The notes under the pieces are model-generated. The model was given only the letters and a program-made list of their open reading frames with translations. It ran no database searches and was not told the DNA's origin. This document shows, one piece after another, positions 16,537-24,027 of a stretch of 31,338 nt of DNA (positions are counted from its first letter, which is position 1; each line of letters begins with the position of its first letter). Position numbers and translations under genes: made by a program. Origin of the DNA: CAJXTB01 sp047626195. GTDB taxonomy: Bacteria; Myxococcota_A; UBA796; GCA-2862545. The stretch spans positions 1 to 31,338 of the forward strand of contig JBLHSN010000025.1 in assembly GCA_047626195.1 (NCBI GenBank), in the 5' to 3' direction.

Positions 16537-18323
16537 GGAATCGCCCAAACTTGGTTCGTACCGCCATTTGTTGGCGTGCCGACACCTACGGTGAGGGTCG
16601 CGGTTGAGTCTGCAATGCACTGCACGCCCAAGGTGTAGCTACCGCTCTCAATGGTGTCGTACACCCGCACGCGGTCCCACATTCCCCAGCCATCGCTGGT
16701 TCGGATGAGTCCGTCGTGCCAGATGTAGCTCAGGTCGTCCACGGGGTGTTGAATCGGCTCACCATCGAGCGTCGGACGACACGCCGCATGAGATCCGCCG
16801 GTCATAGGTATGGATACGCCAATCTCAACGGGGCCACCGACCACATTCAACGGGGTCTCCAGGCCATTGATATCCGTCCAGGTCCCATTGAAGTTGCCAG
16901 TCTGCTGACCAATCGTGTTGGCAAATACCGGAGTCGCACCCGCGCCCGAACTCGGGTAGGCCGTGACGGAAAGTGTAGGCCCCATGCGGTCATTACCAAT
17001 ATTTACCGTTCCACTATCGGTCGAGCACTCGAGAGTCGCGGTGTACGTTCCTGCCGGGATGGAGCCGTACATACGAGTGCGATTGTGCATGTTCCACCCG
17101 TCCAGGGTGTACACCAAGCCCTCGCTCCAGCGATAGCCCACGGTGTCCAGTTCGAACGCGCCAGCCAGCGTGCCGTTGAGCCGCGGTCGACACGCGGAGT
17201 GACTGCCCCCCTGCATTGGAACTCCCCAAGACATCCGCACATTGCCACCGGCCGCCTCAAAAGGAACCGCCAAGCCGGAGAGAGCCGCCCAGCCTGTGCC
17301 CACATCGACATTCGGAATCGCTTCGTCGGACTGTGCCTTGATGGAAGCGGTTTCGACAGGGTCGTAGGCAATCACGGACAACGTACGCGTCATACGAGTA
17401 TTTCCAATCTGCGCCGCACTTGCGCTGTCCGTGTGGCACTCGACATGCAAGGTGTGTCGTCCCTCAGCAACGCCCTCGAACAACATAGGCGCGTCCCACA
17501 TCATCCAGCCGTCGCTGGAGTTCTCAAGCCCCTCCACCCAAAAGTAGGTGCTGTCGAGTTTGGTATACAGCGATGCTGGCAGGCCATCGATCATCGAACG
17601 GCAACTGCTGGTACTCCCACCGTTAATCGGCAGTGACATGTTGACCTGAATCGGGCCGCCACGAGATGTGAACGGAATGATCATCCCCCCTACGGGACTC
17701 CAACCCTCGGTGTAGTTGGGTGCGAACGCGATGGACCGAGAAGATGCGGTCTTCACCCGCGACCCAACCGAGCCCGAGCTGGTGCCAAGCGCCGAGTCGA
17801 TAAGCGCTTGGATGTCTTCGCTAGATGCAACATCAACGTAGCCAAGCCCACCGCCCGCGTCATGGCACACCCGCAGCGCACCGGTAGATGCATCGCGCGC
17901 GAGTGCGCCGACAGTCCCGCAATTACCCGCCACTGCATCTGGAACGACGACCGCCCCACCCGAGACGCTCATGGCATGCGCAGCCATCGGTAACCTATGC
18001 AACGGCTGACGCTCACCGAGTACGCCACCCCCAATGGACAGAACAATCCATAGGTCCGACGTGAATATGTCCGAGTCGAGGGAGGGTGTTCCACCCGTCA
18101 ACACTAACGAATAGTAGCCCGCCGCAATCGGGGTCGCGTAGGTGTCAGCCCATACCAGATTGCCGCCACTCGCGGCATCGAACAACTGAACGCTGACGGA
18201 GACATCGCCGTCAATCGGCGTCCCCGAGACATCGAGTAAGCGTCCGGAATGCGACAGCGAGACCGGCGCCGCTACCGCTGAAAAACCGACCATCAAGCAC
18301 GACAAGACACCTAGAACACGCAT
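16524..18323 (-). CDS. Secreted protein with three repeated Cys-pair modules
   Basis: A 599-residue protein with a signal peptide (MRVLGVLSCLMVGFSAVAA) and GGGGTGA before the ATG. Residues 20-185 resemble the N-terminal part of many deltaproteobacterial surface or tail-fibre-like proteins: GRLLDVSGTPIDGDVSVSVQLFD, then a beta-rich stretch with LPMAAHAMSV. The rest is three tandem modules of about 130 residues. Each has a SxxCR...L/I-D/N-G strand, a W-x-x-GL...DGW-x-M-W/H segment, an I/V-x-x-G-x-Y/H-T turn, a second Cys (VEC, LEC, VQC) followed by x-x-DS, and in the first two IGNxRM..TLSV.AY. One disulfide per module is likely. It is probably an extracellular or surface adhesion or structural protein; no enzyme motif is seen. 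Confidence 0.88.
   Translation of the reverse strand: MRVLGVLSCLMVGFSAVAAPVSLSHSGRLLDVSGTPIDGDVSVSVQLFDAASGGNLVWADTYATPIAAGYYSLVLTGGTPSLDSDIFTSDLWIVLSIGGGVLGERQPLHRLPMAAHAMSVSGGAVVVPDAVAGNCGTVGALARDASTGALRVCHDAGGGLGYVDVASSEDIQALIDSALGTSSGSVGSRVKTASSRSIAFAPNYTEGWSPVGGMIIPFTSRGGPIQVNMSLPINGGSTSSCRSMIDGLPASLYTKLDSTYFWVEGLENSSDGWMMWDAPMLFEGVAEGRHTLHVECHTDSASAAQIGNTRMTRTLSVIAYDPVETASIKAQSDEAIPNVDVGTGWAALSGLAVPFEAAGGNVRMSWGVPMQGGSHSACRPRLNGTLAGAFELDTVGYRWSEGLVYTLDGWNMHNRTRMYGSIPAGTYTATLECSTDSGTVNIGNDRMGPTLSVTAYPSSGAGATPVFANTIGQQTGNFNGTWTDINGLETPLNVVGGPVEIGVSIPMTGGSHAACRPTLDGEPIQHPVDDLSYIWHDGLIRTSDGWGMWDRVRVYDTIESGSYTLGVQCIADSTATLTVGVGTPTNGGTNQVWAIPYSP
16527..17744 (-). repeat. Three tandem protein modules within the secreted protein
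   Basis: The modules cover about residues 194-321 (17361-17744), 326-457 (16953-17348) and 466-599 (16527-16928). The shared skeleton is GGS-x-(S/A)-CR near the middle, W-x-x-GL, DGW and a second Cys followed by DS. At DNA level the repeats are diverged, so this is an old internal triplication rather than a recent one. Confidence 0.85.
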
Positions 18324-18378
18324 CGATCACCCCGAAAGCGGGAGTCTACGAGTGACGCGCATAAAAGTCCAGCCGCAC

Positions 18379-19836
18379 TCACCAGGCGGGTCCAACTCCC
18401 ACCAAGCGCGTTCCACGAACCAGCGCAGACATGGCAGAGAGGTCCGGATGCAACACGCGGTCTCGGTCCCAGGTACGCACACGCTCGCGGACAGCGGCGT
18501 GAGTCGCGGAGGTTCCTTCTCCGAGCGGACCTTCGCCAGCAGCGAAGTGCAGGTCGACTCCTTGTGCACCACAGAGCAGCTCAATGCCGACTACGTCGGC
18601 CGTGGCTTCGAGTAGCTCCAGCGCCATGTACGCCGCACCCGGGCCCATGGATACGTGGTCTTCTCGGTGCTGGATGGTGGGAATGGAGTCGACGGATGCC
18701 GGATGCGCCAAGCCCTTCGTTTCGGACGTTCGAGACGCTGCTGTGTACTGAGCGAGCATCAGGCCGCTGTTCAGGCCTGTCGATTCCGCCAAATAGCTAG
18801 GCAACCCCGAGAGCCGACCATGGGTCATGCGGAACGTACGACGCTCTGAGATGCCGGCAACCTGGGCCATAGCAATCTTCAAGTGGTCGAGAGCGAGCGC
18901 AATCGGCGCCGCATGGAAGTTGCCAGCCTCTACCACTCGCCCGCCAGGGAGCACAAGTGGGTTGTCACAGGCTCCGTTGAGCTCGCGATTGACAATGTCT
19001 GCGGTAGCCTCGACGGCGTCGTAGGCAGCGCCGAGCACAGCGGGTGTGCAGCGAATGCCGAACGCGTCAGGCTTTCGCCACGCACCTACAATCCCGCTTC
19101 CAGCCAGTGCTGCACGAATCCGCTCGGCAACCACCACACCGCCTGGCTGACCACGTAGGCCCAAGACCTCGGCATCTAGGCAGCTCGTATCTGCGCGCAC
19201 GACCTCAAAAGACAGGGCTGCCGCCTGCATTGCGACCGCCAAAATGCGGCGACTTCGCTCTACGGCAATAGCGGCAAGAGCGGTGGTCAGCGTAGACCCA
19301 TTGATGAGTGACAAGACCTCTTTTTGAGTGGCAGCTTCCGCCAAATACGAGGTCTCAACGGACCGAAGCTCACCCGAGACCCAAGCTTCACCACCCAGTC
19401 CCAGCACCACAGACGCCATATGCGACAGAGCAGGACAGCCGGCCGTTCCAACGGAGCCTTGTCGTGGAACTTGGGGGACCACGTTCTCTTTTAGCATTCT
19501 AAGCAGGCCTTCGACGACCATGGGACGAACGCCTGAGAAGCCCTTCGCAAGAACGTTTGCACGAGCCGCCAGCGTCGCTCGTACTAACGGTGCAGGAAGC
19601 GGCGACCCCGTGCCGGCACAGTGACCATGCACAAACGACGTCATCAGCACAGCGTCATCCGCTGGCGCATCTCCACCGACCAGCCACTCCCACTTCTGAC
19701 GTAAGACTGGCTCCGCAAATGGAGAGGTCTCATTCATACGGGCACGAGCCGCGTCCCCCAAGATACCCTCAGCCCCGTCTGCAATCGCATGGACACCCGC
19801 CGTTGTCAGTGTCTCACCGTCAATCAAGATGCTCAT
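18379..19836 (-). CDS. HAL/PAL-family paralog lacking the MIO serine and catalytic Tyr loop (probable pseudoenzyme subunit)
   Basis: A 485-residue protein of the histidine/phenylalanine ammonia-lyase superfamily. The whole fold is recognisable: LIDGETLTT at the start, HGHCAGTGSPL, RANVLAKGFSGVRP, LINGSTLTTA, RELNGACDNPLV, GNFHAAPIALALDHL, SERRTFRM, REDHVSM. However, the cofactor-forming Ala-Ser-Gly is Thr131-Ala132-Gly133 (codons ACG GCC GGC at 19438-19446), so the serine needed to make MIO is absent. The YGVNTGFG loop with the catalytic tyrosine is deleted (about 17-20 residues missing after residue 34). The second catalytic tyrosine is Phe259 and the neighbouring Gln is lost. His72, Asn180, Arg262 and Glu392 remain. 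It overlaps the upstream lyase by ATGA, with GGAGG four bases before its start. It is probably a structural or regulatory partner. Confidence 0.9.
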   Translation of the reverse strand: MSILIDGETLTTAGVHAIADGAEGILGDAARARMNETSPFAEPVLRQKWEWLVGGDAPADDAVLMTSFVHGHCAGTGSPLPAPLVRATLAARANVLAKGFSGVRPMVVEGLLRMLKENVVPQVPRQGSVGTAGCPALSHMASVVLGLGGEAWVSGELRSVETSYLAEAATQKEVLSLINGSTLTTALAAIAVERSRRILAVAMQAAALSFEVVRADTSCLDAEVLGLRGQPGGVVVAERIRAALAGSGIVGAWRKPDAFGIRCTPAVLGAAYDAVEATADIVNRELNGACDNPLVLPGGRVVEAGNFHAAPIALALDHLKIAMAQVAGISERRTFRMTHGRLSGLPSYLAESTGLNSGLMLAQYTAASRTSETKGLAHPASVDSIPTIQHREDHVSMGPGAAYMALELLEATADVVGIELLCGAQGVDLHFAAGEGPLGEGTSATHAAVRERVRTWDRDRVLHPDLSAMSALVRGTRLVGVGPAW

Positions 19837-21440
19837 GACACCTCCAGCGGGACACCAGCATTGATGACGGCTTGCAGCACGTCACCCGAAGTCAGGACAC
19901 GTTCGACAGCTTGGATGCGCTTTGACGGTGTCATCGCGTCGGACAGACCCGCCACCACACAGCCGTACGCAGCAGCTGTACCGATGCCAAGGACTGTGCC
20001 GGGGTTGTTCTCGATACGCCAACGAAGCGCTTTGGCGGCACTCATCATCTCAATCGCGATGACCCGCCGCGCAGAGTGCAGCACTTGCCACGCACGGCGC
20101 GCCGCCGTGGTCGACATGGCCACCATGTCTTCTTGGTCTTCGCATGTTGGAATAGAGTCCGCGGCCGCTGGCCAAGCCAGACTTCGGCACTCAGCGACGA
20201 GAGCCGCAGCGGTCGTTTGAGGTGCGAGCAGACCCAGACCCGGACGATCCTTCTGCACCAAGAGCGGTGGCAAACGCGCAGACAGCGTTCCGGTCGCCAG
20301 ACGATAGATACGACGTTCACTGATCGCGGCCAGCTCACACAGCACCAAGCGCAAGTGGTCCGCAGCAAGCCCAATGGGCTCGCCATGAAAAAGTCCAGCC
20401 GAAAAAGCCTTGTTGGACGACGGGTCGTTGAGCAAAAAGATGGGATTGTCTGTGGCGGAGTTCAGCTCAATCTCAACCTGCCCACGGACAAAGCGCAATC
20501 CGTCTCGAACCGCACCGTGGACTTGGGGAACACAACGTAATGAGTAGGCATCTTGAACCTTTTCAGGTAGCGAATCTGCCAGCGATGACCCCGCTGTCAC
20601 TCCTCGAACCGCAGCCGCACTGGCCATCGCTCCCGGGTAGGGCCGCAGAACGTGAACACCTGGGTGGAAAGCGCGCAGTGTTCCGCGCAGCGCTTCAAAA
20701 CTCATGGATGCAGCAATGTCTGCTTCTAAGGCAAGCCGCGAGGCATCATATACAGCCAAGCTCGCGTATGCCGTAGTGAGCTGGGCGCCATTACAGATGG
20801 CAAGGCCCTCCTTGGGAAGCGGAATCAGTCGCGGAATGCCAGCTGCCGCCATGGCTTTGAGACCGGACATCATCACGCCCTTGTGCCACGCCATCCCGCT
20901 CGACGCTTCGTCTTCCTCTTCCCCTCGGAACAGGACCAAGCCAAGGTGAGACAGCGGAGCCAAGTCGCCAGAAGACCCACAGGAGCCACGCGACGGCACA
21001 ACGGGAACCACGTCCTCGGCGAGCATCTCGCACAGAGTGTCGACCAATGCAGGTCGGCATCCAGAGGCACCTTTTGCCAGAGCATTCGCACGCAACAGCA
21101 TCATGGCGCGCACGACTTCAGGCTCAACAGGTTCGCCCATTCCGGCCGCATGCGAGCGCACTAGATTCAGCGACAGCTCGCGAATCTTGTCCAACGGCAG
21201 ACGGACTCGCGCCAATGATCCGTAGCCTGTATTGACCCCGTAGACAGGCATGGGCTCGCCGTCTTCGCCGAGCAGCTCGCCACGGGCGACAGATGCGACC
21301 CACGCGCGGGAAGCGGCCATTCGCTGACGAGCATCCTTCGCCAGATGCACTCGTGCGCCGTTGCGAGCGACAGCAGAGACATCGTCTAGCGTTAATCGAC
21401 CCCCCGTGAGCGGGAGTTGGGGGTTGTGCGGTTGGTCCAT
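19833..21440 (-). CDS. HAL-family MIO ammonia-lyase (probably active), histidine-lyase-like
   Basis: A 535-residue aromatic amino acid lyase. ATG 21438-21440 is chosen because AAGGA lies ten bases upstream and the protein then starts at the family's usual place; longer N-termini look non-homologous and would overlap the divergent methyltransferase gene. Catalytic features are complete: Y67 in VYGVNTGYG, H97 in RSHAAG, the MIO tripeptide S156-S157-G158 in GSCGSSGDLAPLSH (Ser for the usual first Ala), N217, Q296, Y299 and R302 in VQDAYSLRC, F351 and E437 in DQED. The Ser-His pair at 96-97 and Glu at 437 are HAL-like rather than PAL/TAL-like, favouring L-histidine to urocanate. No hutU, hutI or hutG lies nearby, so another substrate, or an aminomutase role, remains open. 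Confidence 0.93.
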   Translation of the reverse strand: MDQPHNPQLPLTGGRLTLDDVSAVARNGARVHLAKDARQRMAASRAWVASVARGELLGEDGEPMPVYGVNTGYGSLARVRLPLDKIRELSLNLVRSHAAGMGEPVEPEVVRAMMLLRANALAKGASGCRPALVDTLCEMLAEDVVPVVPSRGSCGSSGDLAPLSHLGLVLFRGEEEDEASSGMAWHKGVMMSGLKAMAAAGIPRLIPLPKEGLAICNGAQLTTAYASLAVYDASRLALEADIAASMSFEALRGTLRAFHPGVHVLRPYPGAMASAAAVRGVTAGSSLADSLPEKVQDAYSLRCVPQVHGAVRDGLRFVRGQVEIELNSATDNPIFLLNDPSSNKAFSAGLFHGEPIGLAADHLRLVLCELAAISERRIYRLATGTLSARLPPLLVQKDRPGLGLLAPQTTAAALVAECRSLAWPAAADSIPTCEDQEDMVAMSTTAARRAWQVLHSARRVIAIEMMSAAKALRWRIENNPGTVLGIGTAAAYGCVVAGLSDAMTPSKRIQAVERVLTSGDVLQAVINAGVPLEVS

Positions 21441-21502
21441 AGTGACACTGTCCTTCAGTCGGTCCATCCGATACGCAGTGTGCATAACCAAAGGGGGACG
21501 GG
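21441..21502. promoter_or_regulatory. Short divergent promoter region, HAL pair/methyltransferase
   Basis: Only 62 bp separate the two starts. The region contains AAGGA for the lyase (21451-21455, minus), AAGGGGG for the methyltransferase (about 21491-21497, plus) and a small palindrome AGTGACACT (21441-21449). Promoters must overlap the flanking genes or each other, so co-regulation is plausible. No clear -10/-35 pair was assigned. Confidence 0.35.
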
Positions 21503-22276
21503 ATGGACGCGTCTGATCTCGCCTACCGGCATCCACTGCTGTATGACCTTGAATATTCGGCACTTGCCGCCGACATTAACCACTATGTCTCTTTAGCCAA
21601 AGCTCGCGGCGGACCCGTGTTGGAGCTCGGTGTGGGCAACGGTCGGGTAGCACTTCCTCTCGCCCGGGCGAATATTGAAGTTCACGGAATTGACCGCTCT
21701 GAAGACATGTTGCGAGACTTCAAGCGGAAGGTCGACGCCGAACCCATCAACGTTCAAGCCCGAATTCGCATGCGTCAAGGCGACTTTCGCTACCTGAAAG
21801 GACCACAGTCATACCGAACTGTCTTCCTGCCTTTCAATGCCATCCACCACTGTACTCATCACAGTGATGTGCAAGCTCTATTCGCTTCCGTCGACAGTGT
21901 ACTTCTGCCAGATGGTCGTTTCTACCTGGACTGCTACCTGCCAGACCCCATCTTGCACGGACGTGACCCAAAGCAACAGTACGGACACACCGACTTCACC
22001 CACCCGATCACCGGCAAGAATATCCACAGTTGGGAACAGTCTTGGTACGACCCCATCGCCCAGATTCACCATGTGGAGTACACGTACATTCCGCAGGGCG
22101 AAACTCCGGTCGAAGTAAAGCTAGACCTACGGGTCTTCCACTACCAAGAGATGCTCGCGCTCCTCGACTGGGGCGGTTTCCGTATTGCTCATGAAGCCGG
22201 AGGATTTGACGGACGCGATGTGACGGCGCGAAGCAGCAAGTGGATTCTATGCATTGAGCGGAAGCCCGCAGGGTAG
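21503..22276 (+). CDS. Class I SAM-dependent methyltransferase
   Basis: A 257-residue methyltransferase with AAGGGGGACGGG before its ATG. Motif I (VLELGVGNGRVALPLA, about residues 39-54) binds SAM. The acidic end of the next strand is in VHGIDRSEDML. QGDFRYL and VFLPFNAIHH supply the motif II/III region, with LLPDGRFYLDCYLPD after it. The second half contains a beta-rich insert with WYDPIAQIHHVEYTYIPQGETPVEVKLDLRVF. The family includes small-molecule N- and O-methyltransferases; the substrate cannot be read from the sequence. Its divergent position from the lyase pair suggests it may act on a product of that pathway, but this is inference. It ends four bases before the convergent small membrane gene. 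Confidence 0.88.
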   Translation: MDASDLAYRHPLLYDLEYSALAADINHYVSLAKARGGPVLELGVGNGRVALPLARANIEVHGIDRSEDMLRDFKRKVDAEPINVQARIRMRQGDFRYLKGPQSYRTVFLPFNAIHHCTHHSDVQALFASVDSVLLPDGRFYLDCYLPDPILHGRDPKQQYGHTDFTHPITGKNIHSWEQSWYDPIAQIHHVEYTYIPQGETPVEVKLDLRVFHYQEMLALLDWGGFRIAHEAGGFDGRDVTARSSKWILCIERKPAG

Positions 22277-22280
22277 CCGC

Positions 22281-22604
22281 CTACCTAAGAAACCCAGCAC
22301 AGATGGCCACACCGGCAAGTCCACCGACAACCCAGGTGGGGATAAAGAACAGGTGACCGCCACCGTTGGGAGTCACCACATTCAGGACACCACCGCCGGC
22401 AACGGCCTCACCGTCCTCGCCCTCGCTATCGAAAACCCCAGCTAAACGCCAGATTCCATCAATTGGAATGACCACTGTGGCGGTGCACAAGACCAGCCAG
22501 AAGTCGAAGTCGCCGCCCACCAAGTGGGCAACACCTGCCACCATGAGAGCAGGGATTGCGGCGAGAATGACCTGTCCAATAGCTACAACATTTAAAAAAA
22601 TCAT
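22281..22604 (-). CDS. Small three-helix membrane protein
   Basis: A 107-residue protein. The ATG at 22602-22604 has TTGGAG seven bases upstream. There are three hydrophobic segments: MIFLNVVAIGQVILAAIPALMVAGVA, FWLVLCTATVVIPIDGIWRLA, and FFIPTWVVGGLAGVAICAGFL. An acidic/Gly-rich loop (FDSEGEDGEAVAGGG) lies between the second and third. I recognise no family. A terminator for the upstream gene lies immediately before the start, so it probably has its own promoter or depends on read-through. Confidence 0.75.
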   Translation of the reverse strand: MIFLNVVAIGQVILAAIPALMVAGVAHLVGGDFDFWLVLCTATVVIPIDGIWRLAGVFDSEGEDGEAVAGGGVLNVVTPNGGGHLFFIPTWVVGGLAGVAICAGFLR

Positions 22605-22611
22605 CGAGGAC

Positions 22612-22653
22612 TCCAAGAAGAAAAAGGTCGCTGTCTTAGCGACAGCAACCTTT
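22612..22653 (-). terminator. Rho-independent terminator of the lipoprotein gene
   Basis: A 13-bp stem (22623-22635 with 22641-22653, one mismatch) closes on a 5-nt loop. On the minus strand it is followed by TTTTTCTTCTT. It begins 45 bp past the stop of the lipoprotein at 22699. Confidence 0.85.
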
Positions 22654-22698
22654 CACTCATCTTCAACCTCAAGACCCATCAAAGCGCCTCAAACAACG

Positions 22699-23880
22699 CT
22701 ATTCCGCGGCTGAGTCCGAGTCCGAGTCCGAGTCCGAGTCCAAGTCACTGGGTTCACCGCAGAGAGAGGTCCCGTTCTCATCGACCTTTGCAGCCTGAAC
22801 GTCATCTGTGACCCAACGATCCTGACGAAGCTTGTCAACGTTGAAGCGACCAGAGACCATCACCCGGGTCTGGGACTCGGATGCATCAAACAACAGCTGA
22901 AACTCGCCAGAGACAGTCTCACCCTTCTCGAACGCCGAACCTTCGTCGAAGCGGACGTACGAGTAGTGAAGCTCAACCCAGCTGTCTAAACCTGCGGATG
23001 ATTGGTCTGGTGTACGCCACTCATTGGTGTGAACCCGAGTCGCCAAGGGGGCTTGAATGCCCGCCAACTCATCGTTCACCTCTTCCGAGATGTCTTCAAC
23101 GTCTGAGATCATTCTCTGGTGGCCCCTGTCAGTGGTCGGGTCCGCGCCTTCGTCCATCTCCGAGAAGAACAGATCGCCTGGCTCCACGGTTGCATCTTCG
23201 TCTGCAGCGACGTCATTGTAAGCGCCAGGAGAACCGTAGTAGCCAGCTCGAACGGTCAGGTCTTCCGCGGCAAAGCGACCCCATGCACCACCAGACCGCC
23301 ATTCTTGCGGCAATGTCCAGATGTCCCCTGTGTCGCTTGGGTTGAACTGGAAACCACCGTTCGTCAGGTAGTACATCGTTCCGCCGTCGACGTCTGCGGA
23401 CCAGTTCTCAAGCCAGTTGCCGTCGATATCTTCAACGACAGTTGCACCGTCGGCATCTTCCGCACAGCGCTGGGGCTGAAAGTTGGGGTCAATGACAAAC
23501 GCGAAGCGAAAGTCTTCGCCACCGGGAAGGCGATGGTGAAAGCCGATTTGAATATCACCCTCGGAAGTGATGATACCTTCTCCACGCCAGGGGTCCAACG
23601 CGCCACCGATGGCACGGAATCCATCTGCGTCAAGCCACGCTTCTTCGAAGCTGTTCTCGCAGTTGTCGATCGGGGCCTCGAGGCGGTTGGCCTCGTCATC
23701 AAGCTCGCGGCAGTCGATGTTGAAGGCGATTTCGGCATCGTCAAACTTGAGGTTGTCCTCGAACAGGCTCTGCGAGGTATTCGCGGCCAAGTACGCCATG
23801 AACTGTCCGTCTTCAACAACGGCATTATTCGGGGTACAGGCAGCAAGGCCAAGGGCAAGCACTAACGAAATACGAGTCAT
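22699..23880 (-). CDS. Lipoprotein with acidic (Asp-Ser)n C-terminus
   Basis: A 393-residue predicted lipoprotein. Two ATGs adjoin (23883 and 23880); the second has the better spacing from GGAG. The signal MTRISLVLALGLAAC ends in a lipobox with Cys15. The mature part is acidic and beta-rich, with several Trp/Gly motifs (PQEWRSGGAWGRFAAEDLTV, WVELHYSYVRFDEG, GEFQLLFDASESQTRVMVSGRFN) and three cysteines near the N-terminal third, but no enzyme motif. The phrase QLLFDASESQTRVMVSGRF suggests a beta-barrel or beta-sandwich. The tail is a pure Asp-Ser run from a hexanucleotide repeat, then AAE. The family is unrecognised; outer-membrane or surface location is likely. The gene is monocistronic, with a terminator downstream and 147 bp to the upstream operon. 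Confidence 0.9.
   Translation of the reverse strand: MTRISLVLALGLAACTPNNAVVEDGQFMAYLAANTSQSLFEDNLKFDDAEIAFNIDCRELDDEANRLEAPIDNCENSFEEAWLDADGFRAIGGALDPWRGEGIITSEGDIQIGFHHRLPGGEDFRFAFVIDPNFQPQRCAEDADGATVVEDIDGNWLENWSADVDGGTMYYLTNGGFQFNPSDTGDIWTLPQEWRSGGAWGRFAAEDLTVRAGYYGSPGAYNDVAADEDATVEPGDLFFSEMDEGADPTTDRGHQRMISDVEDISEEVNDELAGIQAPLATRVHTNEWRTPDQSSAGLDSWVELHYSYVRFDEGSAFEKGETVSGEFQLLFDASESQTRVMVSGRFNVDKLRQDRWVTDDVQAAKVDENGTSLCGEPSDLDSDSDSDSDSAAE
22712..22741. repeat. Five tandem GAGTCC hexamers encoding Asp-Ser
   Basis: Five exact copies of gagtcc (plus strand) lie in frame in the 3' end of the lipoprotein gene and encode alternating Ser and Asp. An imperfect sixth copy (aagtca) adjoins. Exact hexamers can slip in replication without breaking the frame, so tail length may vary between strains. 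Confidence 0.9.
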
Positions 23881-23968
23881 CATCGCTCCAATCCGGACGC
23901 AGCCGAGCCGCCCATATAGGCATCCCGAGGGTCGTACGTCAACGTCAACAACAAAGTGTCGACAATGT

Positions 23969-23988
23969 TGGGCCTGCTAACGGGCCCA
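23969..23988 (-). terminator. Hairpin after the FG-GAP lipoprotein
   Basis: TGGGCC (23969-23974) pairs with GGCCCA (23983-23988) around an 8-nt loop. It lies about 40 bp past the stop of the FG-GAP gene. No T-run follows on the minus strand, so it is only a possible terminator. Confidence 0.35.
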
Positions 23989-24027
23989 CAGGGTTTCGGA
24001 CAGGGGGTCGGAGGGCCAGGAATTGGC

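Noticed and set aside
21441..21563. Longer N-terminus for the complete HAL-family lyase
   Set aside because: It would overlap the methyltransferase gene, and the extra residues do not match the family; the start at 21440 has AAGGA upstream.
22712..22741. CRISPR-like repeat
   Set aside because: The repeats are contiguous 6-mers with no spacers and lie in frame in a coding region.
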